Origin: an uncultured Fibrobacter sp.
Lineage (GTDB): Bacteria; Fibrobacterota; Fibrobacteria; Fibrobacterales; Fibrobacteraceae
Direction of reading: 5' to 3'
Length of the DNA: 32,773 nt
Assembly (NCBI RefSeq): GCF_900316465.1
Contig: NZ_ONDD01000044.1
Span: 11,688 to 44,460, forward strand
Below the pieces are notes generated by a model. It searched no databases. It was not told the DNA's origin and was given only the letters and a program-made list of their open reading frames with translations. The stretch's first letter is position 1. Every line of letters starts with the position of its first letter. A program made the translations under genes and the position numbers. Of the stretch, positions 15,024 to 22,903 are shown one piece after another.

Positions 15024-18000
15024 TTACTTAATCTCGATCATCGGGCTGGTTTCGCTGAGCAAGTAGGTCCATTCCTCGCGAATCTTGTTGTATTCCGCCG
15101 GGTCGGCGTAAAGTGCGAAGGTGGTCCACTTGATGCTGTTCTTGCCGTCGAAATTCTTCTCGTAGCTCACGTAATCCGGGTCGCGATTAAGCGGCTTCGG
15201 GCCGGTAATTTTGACTTTTTTGCCGCTCGGGGCGGTAACGCTTAATTTGTATGCAAACTGCGTTTCGTGGGGCATGCGAATCGGGTGGTGGCGCTTCGAT
15301 ACCTTCGGGAGTTTGAACAGGCTGCGTTCCCACACGTTCGGGAAGCGCCCCTTGAGTTCGGAGCCGCCCTGTCCAAAGTAACCCTTCGATGCGTAAGTCA
15401 CAATCAGGGCCAGCGGCTTGTTGAATTCGGCGAGGTTTTCGATGCGGATGTTTCCGATGCTTACGTCGGGAATGCCCGAGGCGAGGAAGTCTTCCATCAG
15501 CTTTTCCTGTTCCTTGGCGTCGCGGCCAAAGAAACGGTTACGCATCACGCTTGCGAACTTGCCCTGCAGCGAAATGGAGTCGCGGAATTCGCAGGCACCG
15601 TCGTTTCCGATAAACAGACGGTGTTCAATGCCAATCTGGTGTTCCTGATTGTCTTCGAGAATCGGCGTGGTGACCACGTGGCTGCTGTCGTCGTTGATCA
15701 CGAGTGCGACCTTGCCTTCCATATCGAGCGGGACGGGGCGATCGTTGCCGGTTTTGTCGGTGGCGTCGACCCAGCGTTCGGTGACTTGACCCTGCGCCGG
15801 AATGTAGAGAATCATGTGGTTGAACTGTTGAATCGTCGGGAGACCGGCGAAGCCTTCTTCGGTCAGGTGAATGGCCGTGAGGTAGCTTTTGATGCCGATC
15901 GATTCAAGCATTTCCTTGAGCAAGAGCGCCATGTCCTTGCAGTCGCCTTGGTGCTTTTTGAGCGTGACTTCGGCGGTTTGCGGAATCAGACTGTGTCCGC
16001 CGAATCGAACGTCGCGGTAGCGGATGTCGTGGCGCACAAAGTTCACGATTGCCTTCACAGCGTTGTCATTTGCCTTGCTGCCGCGGACTTCGCGGGCCTT
16101 TTCACGCACGCTCACGGCTTGCTTGAACTGGTGCTTGATCAGGTTCTGGTAATCTTCGCCCACGTTCTTCCATTCCTGCTTGCCGGTGAGCATCAGGCCT
16201 GCGCCAAAGTCGCGGTACACGGGCATGTAAAGTTCTTTGCGAATGATGACCGGGTTCTCGATTTTCCATTCGATGCCGCCCTTGATTGCCTTCTTTTCCA
16301 GCGGGCCGTATTCTTCGGTCACGAAGCGGGCTGTGTCGGCGTAAATGCGGAAGCTGGACTGGCCTACGGGAACGTCCTTGCTGCTCACGAAGTCGGTGTA
16401 GGGGATCATGCCCTTATTTTCGATGTTCGTGCGGCTGAACTGCAGGTAAATAAAGTCACCCGGTTCAAGTTCCTGCAGCGGGAAATGCGCCGTCTGCGAT
16501 TCGTTTTGGCCGCCGATTTCGGTGGCGTAGGTAATGTAGGCGCCGTTCAGGTTCGCCTTCTGCTTCAGGTTCCAGTTGCTGTCGTAGACTTCGAGGGCGT
16601 TCAGGTAAATGCGGTCAAATCCGGGCAAGAAGTCGAAAGTGAATTCGCGATAGATGGCGGCGCCGCGAATGTCGAGGATTTCCATGAGCATTTCGTCGGT
16701 GCGGACCCAGTTTGCGCCCTTTTCGGCCTTCAAAGTCTGCTTGTTGTAATGCACGACGGCGGGGAAGTCGCCTTCGGTGCCCTGCTTTTTAGCGGTTTCG
16801 CTGAGGAGGCTCTTCAGATTCTTGGTGCGTTCTTCCACAGGCGTAATCGGTTTTTGCAGCGTGCGGTTGTCGGCCTTGCCGAGGAATGCCTTCGTGGCGC
16901 TGAGGAAGCTCTTGGCGTCTTCGTTATCGGGCTTGAGGGCTAGAGCCTTGGTGAGCGATTTTTCGGCGTCGCGGTAGTTGCGGCTGTAGAATAGAATCTT
17001 GCCCTGCGTGGTCCAAATCTTGTAGTCGTTGCGGTCCTTGGCCAAGGTTTCTTCGCTAATAGCGCGGGCTTCTTCGTAGCGGCCAAGGAACATGAGGGCA
17101 TCCATCAAGGTGCTGCCCAGTTCCACGCTCATGCCAAAACGGCGGCGCACCTGGTAAAGAATGTCAACGGCTTCGGCGTACTGGTCAAGGCCCATGTAAG
17201 TTTTTGCGAGGTAGACGCCCAGGCGGCTACTCGGCTGGGTATCGTAAAGGCGTTGCACGACCACGAGCGACTGGTTGCGCTGACCGAGTCCCCAGAGGGC
17301 GTCGCTCAAGTTGATTACGTATTCCGGATTGTTCGGCGTGTAGCGGAGGGCTGCTTCGGCGCATTCGCGGGCGCGGCCGTAGTCGAACAAGGCTTCGTAC
17401 ATTTCGCCCAAAATCGAGAGCAGTTTGCCGTTCTTTTGCACCAGTTCGCGCTGGCTTTCAAAGTGGCTGATGCCCGGGCCGTAAAGTTCCTTCATCTGGT
17501 ACACGAATCCGCAGTTGATCAGGTACAGCGGTTCTTCGGGATCCATGCGGTTGGCGCGTTCAAAGTAGCTCAACGCTACGAGCGGCTGGTTTTCGAGCAG
17601 GCGCAAAATGCCCACCTGGCTCATGATGGCGGCGTTGAATTTAGCTTGCTTCTTGGCGGATTCGGGGTCGGCGGCTGCGTTTTTGACGGCCGGATTTTCG
17701 CCCACGGTCAGGCCCTCGATACCGTGCTGCATGACCCTGGCGTATTTCTTCTTGTTCACGCCCTGGGTCCAGCTCACAATCAAGATTCCGCGGCCGTCGT
17801 CATAGAAATAGCGGCCTGTGTAGTAGAAGTCAAACTTGTTGACCACGTGAGTCAAGCTAAAGTCCTGCGCGTAGCGGTCGCCGACCTTTTGACGGTGGCT
17901 TTCAAGCGTCGGATTATTCGGGTCTACGCCCAGGCGCACGAGCAGCACCTTGAACAAATCCTGCGAATTCACGGCGTCGCTTTCTACAGTCGCGCCGTAA

Positions 18001-18890
18001 ACGAACAGCGAAACGTCCTCGGCCTTGTTGCTGAGCACCAGGTCCGGGTCGTCGTTCTGGCGGGCGATTCCTGTCCAGTGATGCCAGAGGGTGTCCTTCA
18101 CAGCCCAGGTGTAGCCGAGGGCGGGGGAGTTGAAACTTTGCACGTTGTTCGGCGAAAGTTCCGGGCCTTCGCTTGCAGCAGTTTCGCGCATGCTGAAGTT
18201 TGCGAAGAATTCCTTCCATTCGTTCTTGAGTTCGCCCGGCTGGAGCGGCGTGTCGGTGGCAGAAAGGGTGAGCGTGTACACGCGGCTCCCTGCGCCTGTT
18301 ACAAAGCCGACGGCCTCGTAGGGGCTGTCGTAGCGCTTGCCCGCAACATCAAAGAAGACGCCGGTACCGCCGAAATTTTCTTCGGGATAGGTCTCGGCGA
18401 GAGTTGCCTTCTTGCCGCTAGATTCAAAAGCTTGCATCTCCATCTGGGCGCGGTCCATGAGTCGCATGGGTTCGCCCTTGGGGAGTTCGATTTTGACCAG
18501 GACCGCGCGGCGTCCTGTGCTGGCGTTGTAAAATTCGTAGGGGACGCCGCTCTCGTGGGCGCTCCCGTCGTCATCGCCCACGAGCGCCCAGTCGCCTGCG
18601 CCGCCCTGCGGCAGAATGAAGCTGAAACCGTCAGAACTGAAACTGTTGGCGGTGTTTCTGCGGGCCGATTTGGTGCTCGCGTCCGAATTTACAGTCGAGC
18701 TTTCGTCAAAATAGTCGTCGGTATAGCTCCCGGAATTAGCAGCCTGTGAACCTTCGGACTGCGGGTCCGATTCGGTCAGCGGCTTTCCGTTACCGGCGCA
18801 AGAAATTAAAGATGCAACAAACAACAGCCCGAACAAGGGGACGCAAAAACTGGGGATACGACCAAATTTTTCAAACAAAGAATTGCTCAT
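15024..18890 (-). CDS. Large lipoprotein: TPR, DUF3857-like and transglutaminase-like domains
   Basis: 1288 residues, exported and probably lipid-anchored: hydrophobic segment then lipobox LISC-A (Cys near 32). After a Ser-rich stretch comes an unrecognised N-terminal half. Residues about 420-680 carry repeated TPR-like helices (for example LSYFERANRMDPEEPLYLINCG and AEKSLTKALALKPDNEDAKSFL). About 740-950 resembles DUF3857 (AIYREFTFDFLPGF...). Then a transglutaminase-like core with Cys984 (GDCKDMALLL), His1025 (FNHMI) and Asp1042 (WVDATD), so the triad looks intact. DUF3857-transglutaminase proteins are common in Bacteroidetes-like bacteria; substrates are mostly unknown. No ribosome site is seen before ATG 18890. 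The fusion with TPRs suggests protein partners in the periplasm. It is not coupled to hisS, from which a 350-base region separates it. Confidence 0.85.
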   Translation of the reverse strand: MSNSLFEKFGRIPSFCVPLFGLLFVASLISCAGNGKPLTESDPQSEGSQAANSGSYTDDYFDESSTVNSDASTKSARRNTANSFSSDGFSFILPQGGAGDWALVGDDDGSAHESGVPYEFYNASTGRRAVLVKIELPKGEPMRLMDRAQMEMQAFESSGKKATLAETYPEENFGGTGVFFDVAGKRYDSPYEAVGFVTGAGSRVYTLTLSATDTPLQPGELKNEWKEFFANFSMRETAASEGPELSPNNVQSFNSPALGYTWAVKDTLWHHWTGIARQNDDPDLVLSNKAEDVSLFVYGATVESDAVNSQDLFKVLLVRLGVDPNNPTLESHRQKVGDRYAQDFSLTHVVNKFDFYYTGRYFYDDGRGILIVSWTQGVNKKKYARVMQHGIEGLTVGENPAVKNAAADPESAKKQAKFNAAIMSQVGILRLLENQPLVALSYFERANRMDPEEPLYLINCGFVYQMKELYGPGISHFESQRELVQKNGKLLSILGEMYEALFDYGRARECAEAALRYTPNNPEYVINLSDALWGLGQRNQSLVVVQRLYDTQPSSRLGVYLAKTYMGLDQYAEAVDILYQVRRRFGMSVELGSTLMDALMFLGRYEEARAISEETLAKDRNDYKIWTTQGKILFYSRNYRDAEKSLTKALALKPDNEDAKSFLSATKAFLGKADNRTLQKPITPVEERTKNLKSLLSETAKKQGTEGDFPAVVHYNKQTLKAEKGANWVRTDEMLMEILDIRGAAIYREFTFDFLPGFDRIYLNALEVYDSNWNLKQKANLNGAYITYATEIGGQNESQTAHFPLQELEPGDFIYLQFSRTNIENKGMIPYTDFVSSKDVPVGQSSFRIYADTARFVTEEYGPLEKKAIKGGIEWKIENPVIIRKELYMPVYRDFGAGLMLTGKQEWKNVGEDYQNLIKHQFKQAVSVREKAREVRGSKANDNAVKAIVNFVRHDIRYRDVRFGGHSLIPQTAEVTLKKHQGDCKDMALLLKEMLESIGIKSYLTAIHLTEEGFAGLPTIQQFNHMILYIPAQGQVTERWVDATDKTGNDRPVPLDMEGKVALVINDDSSHVVTTPILEDNQEHQIGIEHRLFIGNDGACEFRDSISLQGKFASVMRNRFFGRDAKEQEKLMEDFLASGIPDVSIGNIRIENLAEFNKPLALIVTYASKGYFGQGGSELKGRFPNVWERSLFKLPKVSKRHHPIRMPHETQFAYKLSVTAPSGKKVKITGPKPLNRDPDYVSYEKNFDGKNSIKWTTFALYADPAEYNKIREEWTYLLSETSPMIEIK

Positions 18891-18902
18891 GACGACAAAA
18901 AT

Positions 18903-18927
18903 AAAAAAACGGAGCGCGCAAGCCCCG
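18903..18927 (-). promoter_or_regulatory. Terminator-like hairpin in the leader of the TPR lipoprotein gene
   Basis: On the minus strand CGGGGC-ttgcgc-GCTCCG (18927-18910, one mismatch) is followed directly by seven T. The structure sits between a TATAAT box and the ATG at 18890, with only 12 bases from the T-run to the start. It may be an attenuator or may stop read-through from the plus-strand side's antisense; untested. Confidence 0.45.
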
Positions 18928-18974
18928 CCTTTTCGTAGTCCAAAGTGGAATAACGATTGTATCGTACATTAGGT

Positions 18975-18980
18975 ATTATA
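18975..18980 (-). promoter_or_regulatory. TATAAT -10-like box for the TPR lipoprotein gene
   Basis: TGTATAATAC on the minus strand, about 85 bases upstream of the start codon. No clear -35 was found at 16-18 bases. The 231-base gap between the divergent genes also holds, on the plus side, inverted copies GAATAGA/TCTATTC (19063-19087) and a CGGG/CCCG hairpin (19094-19107) just before the next gene. Confidence 0.4.
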
Positions 18981-19121
18981 CAAAAGCAAAAATCTTTTTA
19001 CGTTGTTCTGCTGCTAAAAAAGGGTGCATTTTTCCCCACTTTTATCAAAACTGGCGTATATAGAATAGATAGGGATACTCTCTATTCGCCAAACGGGGGC
19101 GTTCCCGCTGCAAAATGAAAA

Positions 19122-19916
19122 ATGGAAACAAAACGCACTCCTTTTGAACAGTTACCCATCACGGACAGGTTCATGTTTGCAATGGTGTTCAGTCACAAGG
19201 AAATCGCCAAGCCCTTCCTCGAAGCGGTGCTTGGCATCAAGATTCACGAGCTTCGGGATCCCGAGCCCGAAAAGACCGTCGACGTAAGCCCATTCTACAA
19301 GGGAATCCGCTACGACGTCTTTGTCAAGGAAACGGGGCCGAACGGAGAGACCCTCCGCAGTTTCGATATTGAGATGCAAATGGAGGACAACAAGGAAATC
19401 CCCAAGAGGACGCGCTACTATCAGGCTATGTGTGATAGCGAAGCGCTGAACAAGGGTGAGGTTTACTACAATCTGAAGGAACTCTACATCATGTTCCTGT
19501 GCCCCGAGGACATTTTCGGGCAGGGGCGCGCCGTGTACAGGTTCAGGAATCTCGAAGTAGACAACCCGAAAATCGAACTGGGCGATCTCTGCTTCAAAAA
19601 TTTTTATATATTCACTAAGTACCGCGACGTAGCCGAGAAATCAATCAGACAGTATATGGAGTATTTCGCCACAAGGCGACCCAATTCTCCTGAAACAGAA
19701 AAAGTCGATCGCTGGGTGAAGTGGTACCAGACGGACAACGAAACGAGGAAACGCTATATGACTTGGCAGCAGGAAATCGATATCGCCGTGGACCTTGAAC
19801 GTAAGCGTGCAAATGAAGCGGAAAAACGCCTTTGCGAGGCTGAAGCCCGCGCTGACGAAGAAAAGGCTCGTGCGGATAAGTACGAGAAAATGCTTCGCGA
19901 TCTTGGCAAGTTGTAA
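19122..19916 (+). CDS. Rpn/PD-(D/E)XK nuclease family (transposase-like) protein
   Basis: 264 residues. The opening (FEQLPITDRFMFAMVFSHKEIAKPFLEAVLGIKI) and the segment RYDVFVKETGPNGETLRSFDIEMQM fit the PD-(D/E)XK family transposase group (Rpn-like, PDDEXK_2). Likely active-site residues are Asp65, Glu84 and Gln86. Known relatives act as DNA endonucleases that promote RecA-independent recombination, but many members are uncharacterised. The last about 40 residues form a charged coiled coil with AEKR/ADEEKARADKYEK heptads. No inverted terminal repeats or target duplication were seen around it, so I do not call a mobile element. No ribosome site precedes ATG 19122; small hairpins do. A hairpin follows the stop. 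Confidence 0.85.
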   Translation: METKRTPFEQLPITDRFMFAMVFSHKEIAKPFLEAVLGIKIHELRDPEPEKTVDVSPFYKGIRYDVFVKETGPNGETLRSFDIEMQMEDNKEIPKRTRYYQAMCDSEALNKGEVYYNLKELYIMFLCPEDIFGQGRAVYRFRNLEVDNPKIELGDLCFKNFYIFTKYRDVAEKSIRQYMEYFATRRPNSPETEKVDRWVKWYQTDNETRKRYMTWQQEIDIAVDLERKRANEAEKRLCEAEARADEEKARADKYEKMLRDLGKL

Positions 19917-19922
19917 TTCAAT

Positions 19923-19940
19923 GGCGGTCGAAAGGCCGCC
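19923..19940 (+). terminator. Hairpin with GAAA tetraloop after the Rpn-like gene
   Basis: GGCGGTC-GAAA-GGCCGCC, a 7-bp stem with one G-T pair, seven bases after the stop. The following bases (TATTCTATA) are only moderately T-rich, so it is a modest terminator. Confidence 0.6.
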
Positions 19941-19962
19941 TATTCTATACACAACTTATTTC

Positions 19963-19970
19963 TATATTTC
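19963..19970 (+). promoter_or_regulatory. TATATTTC box upstream of the paralogous-domain lipoprotein
   Basis: One mismatch from TATATTTG. It lies 32 bases before the GTG at 20003 and just after the hairpin of the upstream gene. Confidence 0.35.
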
Positions 19971-20002
19971 TCGTGAATTTATTTGAGGTTCGGAGGTCTT
20001 CT

Positions 20003-21250
20003 GTGAAGATTTTTAACGCTTTGCGCAAGCGCATAACAGCATCAGCTCAGCCATGTCAGTCTGCAAGCAGCCTGCCGCGGCATTCGCTTCGCATGTTATT
20101 GGCTCTGTCCATTCTCCTAGCCCTGCTCGCAGCATGTGGCGATGAATCAAGTAGCTCCGCTCCCGATCCAGTCGGTGAAATCTCGTCGAGTAGCAATGAC
20201 GACAACGGTTCTTCGGGTAAAGATAAAGACGCATCTTCGTCTTCACAGAAAGATTCTAAAAAATCCAGTTCTTCTGTAGCGGAAAAGAATTCTTCTAGTT
20301 CCGTAAGCGGCAAGAATAGCAGTTCGTCGGTGGTTGAGTCGAGTAGTAGTGGGGAATTGCATATTTGCGATGATGGAGATACGCTCACAAAAGAACGCTC
20401 AAAAACGATAACGCACTATATTTGCGATAACAACAACTGGGTTGAAGAATACACAGTTCGTAAAGATTCCCTCGATTCTCTCGCTGCAATCGAGAAAAAT
20501 AAGGAACACCCCAATTTGGATAGCCTTTTTGCTGGCTACAGCGGGGAATATCTAGAGTTTGAAGATCCTCGAGACGGTCACAAGTACAAGTATGTTGAGT
20601 TTATTTGGCACTCCGAGGATGGTAAGGGTAGGGATACCTTCTATGTGATGGCCGAAAACTTGAATTATGGTAAAATGGTATTGGGTGGAACAACAGAATT
20701 TGACGACAATGTGACTGAAAAACTATGCTACGTTGATGATGAATGGTTCTGCGACAACCACTTTGGCGGTCTATATACATGGGCCGAGGCTATGAATCTG
20801 CCCAAGGTTTGCGATTCTGTTGCCGTGGACAGTAATGACGCGTGCAAGAGTTTTGCAAATGCTGTCAAGAGCGTTAGCGATCCTCGTGTAGTCCGTTGGC
20901 AAGGAATTTGCCCGGACGGTTGGCATATTATGAATCAGTACGAATGGGAACACACTACAGAAACATCCGCTGGACTTAAATCTAAGGCCGTATGGACAGA
21001 AAAAGCCGGTTTAAATAGTTTTGGTATGTCAATTATTCCGACAGGTGAATTCTTTAATGGAGGCGCGTTTTCTGGTGTTCACGAGAGAATCAGTTTGTGG
21101 CTGCCTAACGAATTAAACTATAAAAAATCGCGAATATTATACATGTCGTCTGATTCCTACTCCTTCAAAACAGATATGTATTCTAATGAAAAAAGTGTTT
21201 TTAGCCCAGTCCGTTGTGTGATGGATGCTAACAACACCTTAACTCACTAG
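20003..21250 (+). CDS. Lipoprotein with Fibrobacter major paralogous domain (TIGR02145-like)
   Basis: 415 residues. A basic N-terminus, hydrophobic stretch and lipobox LLAAC-G indicate an exported lipoprotein, followed by a Ser-rich linker with Lys and Asp (about 47-112). The C-terminal region shows the pattern of the F. succinogenes major paralogous domain: DTFYVMAENLNYG, LCYVDDEWFCDNHFGGLYTWAEAMNLP, WQGICPDGWHIMNQYEWE, then LW(L/S)-type segments and a final VRCVMD. The function of this domain is unknown; the fold is related to C-type-lectin-like (FISUMP) modules. I choose GTG 20003 because GGAGG (19992-19996) lies 6 bases upstream; a GTG at 19973 is also in frame but lacks a site. The unusually long basic N-terminus before the hydrophobic stretch leaves ATG 20093 as an alternative. 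Confidence 0.87.
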   Translation: MKIFNALRKRITASAQPCQSASSLPRHSLRMLLALSILLALLAACGDESSSSAPDPVGEISSSSNDDNGSSGKDKDASSSSQKDSKKSSSSVAEKNSSSSVSGKNSSSSVVESSSSGELHICDDGDTLTKERSKTITHYICDNNNWVEEYTVRKDSLDSLAAIEKNKEHPNLDSLFAGYSGEYLEFEDPRDGHKYKYVEFIWHSEDGKGRDTFYVMAENLNYGKMVLGGTTEFDDNVTEKLCYVDDEWFCDNHFGGLYTWAEAMNLPKVCDSVAVDSNDACKSFANAVKSVSDPRVVRWQGICPDGWHIMNQYEWEHTTETSAGLKSKAVWTEKAGLNSFGMSIIPTGEFFNGGAFSGVHERISLWLPNELNYKKSRILYMSSDSYSFKTDMYSNEKSVFSPVRCVMDANNTLTH

Positions 21251-21544
21251 AATTTAATCACCAAAAATTTTAACAATAAAATTAGGGCGTGAGGGGCATG
21301 CCCTAAGGCGGAAGAAGATGAGTCGTTGAGCGAACATTCGAGGCCGAAGGCCGAGGCCTTGTGAGCTTAAAGCCCCATGCGTTAAGCTGGGGCTGTAGCG
21401 AGAGCGAGACGTGAGTCGAACGGTCATGTAAGAGCGAGACGAGCACATTTCTGGAGCCGTGGGCAGCGGTAGGCAGATTAAAGCCCGGGGGTTTTAGGGG
21501 GCGGAGCCCCTTAGGCGAGAGGGTACTGGAAGCCACGGCTATGG

Positions 21545-21575
21545 ATAGCTTCGTCGCTTTGCTCCTCGCAATGAC
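21545..21575. repeat. Dispersed repeat, GTCATTGCGAGG...CGACGAAGC type
   Basis: On the minus strand it reads GTCATTGCGAGGAGC, then AAAGCGACGAAGCTATCC. This is a widely seen intergenic repeat form in several bacteria and has the same GTCAT start and ATC-C end as the elements at 4421 and 8019. Confidence 0.65.
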
Positions 21576-21690
21576 GTATGCCGGGGCTGCAAGTAGGGGG
21601 AGGCGTCCCCCTTCCGACCTCTAGCGGCGGTTTGACCCCCAAAATTGAAAAAAATGCTGAAAAGACCTAGTCCGTTTAGGTAAATTTTTG

Positions 21691-21698
21691 TATCTTTC
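21691..21698 (+). promoter_or_regulatory. TATCTTTC -7-like box upstream of gap
   Basis: One mismatch from TAnnTTTG, 63 bases before ATG 21762. The leader would include a small hairpin CCACC-CTAT-GGTGG (21713-21726). Confidence 0.4.
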
Positions 21699-21761
21699 CG
21701 CCCAAGAACGCACCACCCTATGGTGGGTAGCAATTTCACAATAAAACAAAAGGATCCAATA

Positions 21762-22763
21762 ATGGCTCTCAAACTCGGTATCAATGGTTTCGGTCGTATC
21801 GGCCGTATGGTCTTCCGCGCTGCTGTGGAAAACTTCTCCAAGGACATTACTGTTGTCGGTATCAACGACCTTCTCGACGCTGACTACCTCGCTTACATGC
21901 TGAAGTATGACTCCGTCCACGGCGCTTTCAACCACGACATCAAGGTGGAAGGCAACTTCCTCATCGTCGATGGCAACAAGATTCAGATCTTCGCCGAAAA
22001 GGATCCGTCCGCAATCACTTGGGGTGCCCTCGATGTTGACGTCGTTGTGGAATCCACCGGCTTCTTCCTGACCGAAGAACTCGCTTCTGCTCACCTCAAG
22101 GCTGGTGCCAAGAAGGTCATCATGTCTGCTCCGTCCAAGGACGCAACTCCGATGTTCGTCTATGGTGTTAACCACAAGACCTACGCTGGTCAGAAGATCA
22201 TCTCCAACGCTTCCTGCACCACCAACTGCCTCGCTCCGATCTCCAAGGTTCTCGACGAAAAGTTCGGCATCGTCCGTGGCCTCATGACCACTGTTCACGC
22301 TGCAACTGCTACTCAGAAGACCGTTGACGGCCCGTCCAAGAAGGACTGGCGCGGTGGCCGCGGCATTCTCGAAAACATCATCCCGTCTTCTACGGGTGCT
22401 GCTAAGGCCGTGGGTAAGGTTCTCCCGCAGCTCAACGGCAAGCTCACCGGTATGTCTATGCGCGTGCCGACTTCTGACGTGTCCGTCGTTGACCTGACTG
22501 TCGAACTCAAGAAGGCTTGCACTTACGAAGAAATCTGCGCTGCCATGAAGGAAGCTTCTGAAGGCGAACTCAAGGGCATCCTCGGTTACACCGACGAAGC
22601 CGTTGTTTCTACCGACTTCCGCAACTGCCCGAAGACCTCCATCTTCGACGCCAAGGCTGGCATCCAGCTCGACCCGACCTTCGTTAAGGTTGTGTCCTGG
22701 TACGATAACGAATGGGGCTACAGCAACAAGGTTTGCGAAATGGCCCGCGTGATCGCCAAGTAA
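21762..22763 (+). CDS. gap: Glyceraldehyde-3-phosphate dehydrogenase
   Basis: Glycolytic enzyme that oxidises and phosphorylates glyceraldehyde-3-phosphate with NAD, in the cytoplasm. Seen: NAD-binding start KLGINGFGRIGRMVFRAA, catalytic SCTTNC with Cys152, His179 in TVHAATATQ, PTSDVSVVDLTVEL, and WYDNEWGYSNKV near the end. The 334 residues are the normal length. Start at ATG 21762 with AGGA (21751-21754) 7 bases upstream; the frame extends to an ATG at 21720, but that would add 14 residues unlike the family. Codon use is strongly biased (CTC, AAG, GGT/GGC, ATC), so it should be highly expressed. It stands alone with its own leader and terminator. Confidence 0.97.
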   Translation: MALKLGINGFGRIGRMVFRAAVENFSKDITVVGINDLLDADYLAYMLKYDSVHGAFNHDIKVEGNFLIVDGNKIQIFAEKDPSAITWGALDVDVVVESTGFFLTEELASAHLKAGAKKVIMSAPSKDATPMFVYGVNHKTYAGQKIISNASCTTNCLAPISKVLDEKFGIVRGLMTTVHAATATQKTVDGPSKKDWRGGRGILENIIPSSTGAAKAVGKVLPQLNGKLTGMSMRVPTSDVSVVDLTVELKKACTYEEICAAMKEASEGELKGILGYTDEAVVSTDFRNCPKTSIFDAKAGIQLDPTFVKVVSWYDNEWGYSNKVCEMARVIAK

Positions 22764-22785
22764 GATTTCTAAACTAGCGTTAGTC

Positions 22786-22812
22786 GTGCGGACGCCACTT
22801 AGTTTTCCGCAC
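22786..22812 (+). repeat. Hairpin in the gap 3' region
   Basis: GTGCGGA / TCCGCAC with a 13-base loop, between the gap stop and its terminator. It may protect the mRNA 3' end; no function is shown. Confidence 0.5.
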
Positions 22813-22832
22813 TTCCGCTAAGAAACCTTTTA

Positions 22833-22867
22833 GGAACCCTGCCCAAGCGGCGGGGTTTCCTTTTTTT
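22833..22867 (+). terminator. Intrinsic terminator of gap
   Basis: GGAACCCTGCC-CAAGC-GGCGGGGTTTCC, an 11-bp stem with one bulged T and one G-T pair, followed by seven T. Confidence 0.93.
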
Positions 22868-22891
22868 ATTGAAAAGGTGTTTTGGATAAAC

Positions 22892-22899
22892 TATATTTG
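22892..22899 (+). promoter_or_regulatory. TATATTTG box only four bases before a start codon
   Basis: TATATTTG ends at 22899 and the ATG is at 22904. If transcription starts 4-7 bases after the box, as for Bacteroidetes -7 elements, the mRNA would be leaderless or nearly so. No ribosome site is present. Confidence 0.45.
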
Positions 22900-22903
22900 A
22901 CGT

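Larger units (their letters stand above)
21251..21761. other. Non-coding stretch dense in hairpins between the lipoprotein and gap
   Basis: No credible gene. Hairpins: TTAGGGC/GCCCTAA (21282-21306), AAGGCC-GA-GGCCTT (21347-21360), AGCCCCA/TGGGGCT (21371-21394), overlapped by AGCTTAA/TTAAGCT (21364-21388), AGGGGGC-GGA-GCCCCTT (21496-21512, one G-T pair), AGGGGGA-GGCG-TCCCCCT (21595-21612). AGCCGTGG (21455-21462) pairs at distance with CCACGGCT (21533-21540). AGAGCGAGACG is repeated at 21401 and 21431, exactly 30 bases apart. A dispersed repeat copy lies at 21545-21575. Confidence 0.75.

Noticed and set aside
15267..18749. Two long plus-strand open frames (558 and 498 residues)
   Set aside because: Antisense of the 1288-residue lipoprotein, made open by its codon bias.
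19115..19121. Alternative ATG just before the Rpn-like gene
   Set aside because: Out of frame with the conserved protein and not followed by an open frame of interest.
19122..19916. Complete insertion sequence around the transposase-like gene
   Set aside because: No terminal inverted repeats or target duplication seen; Rpn-like genes are usually not bounded as IS elements.
21303..21536. Small minus-strand open frames in the non-coding region before gap
   Set aside because: Overlapping frames without ribosome sites, composed of hairpin arms and repeats.
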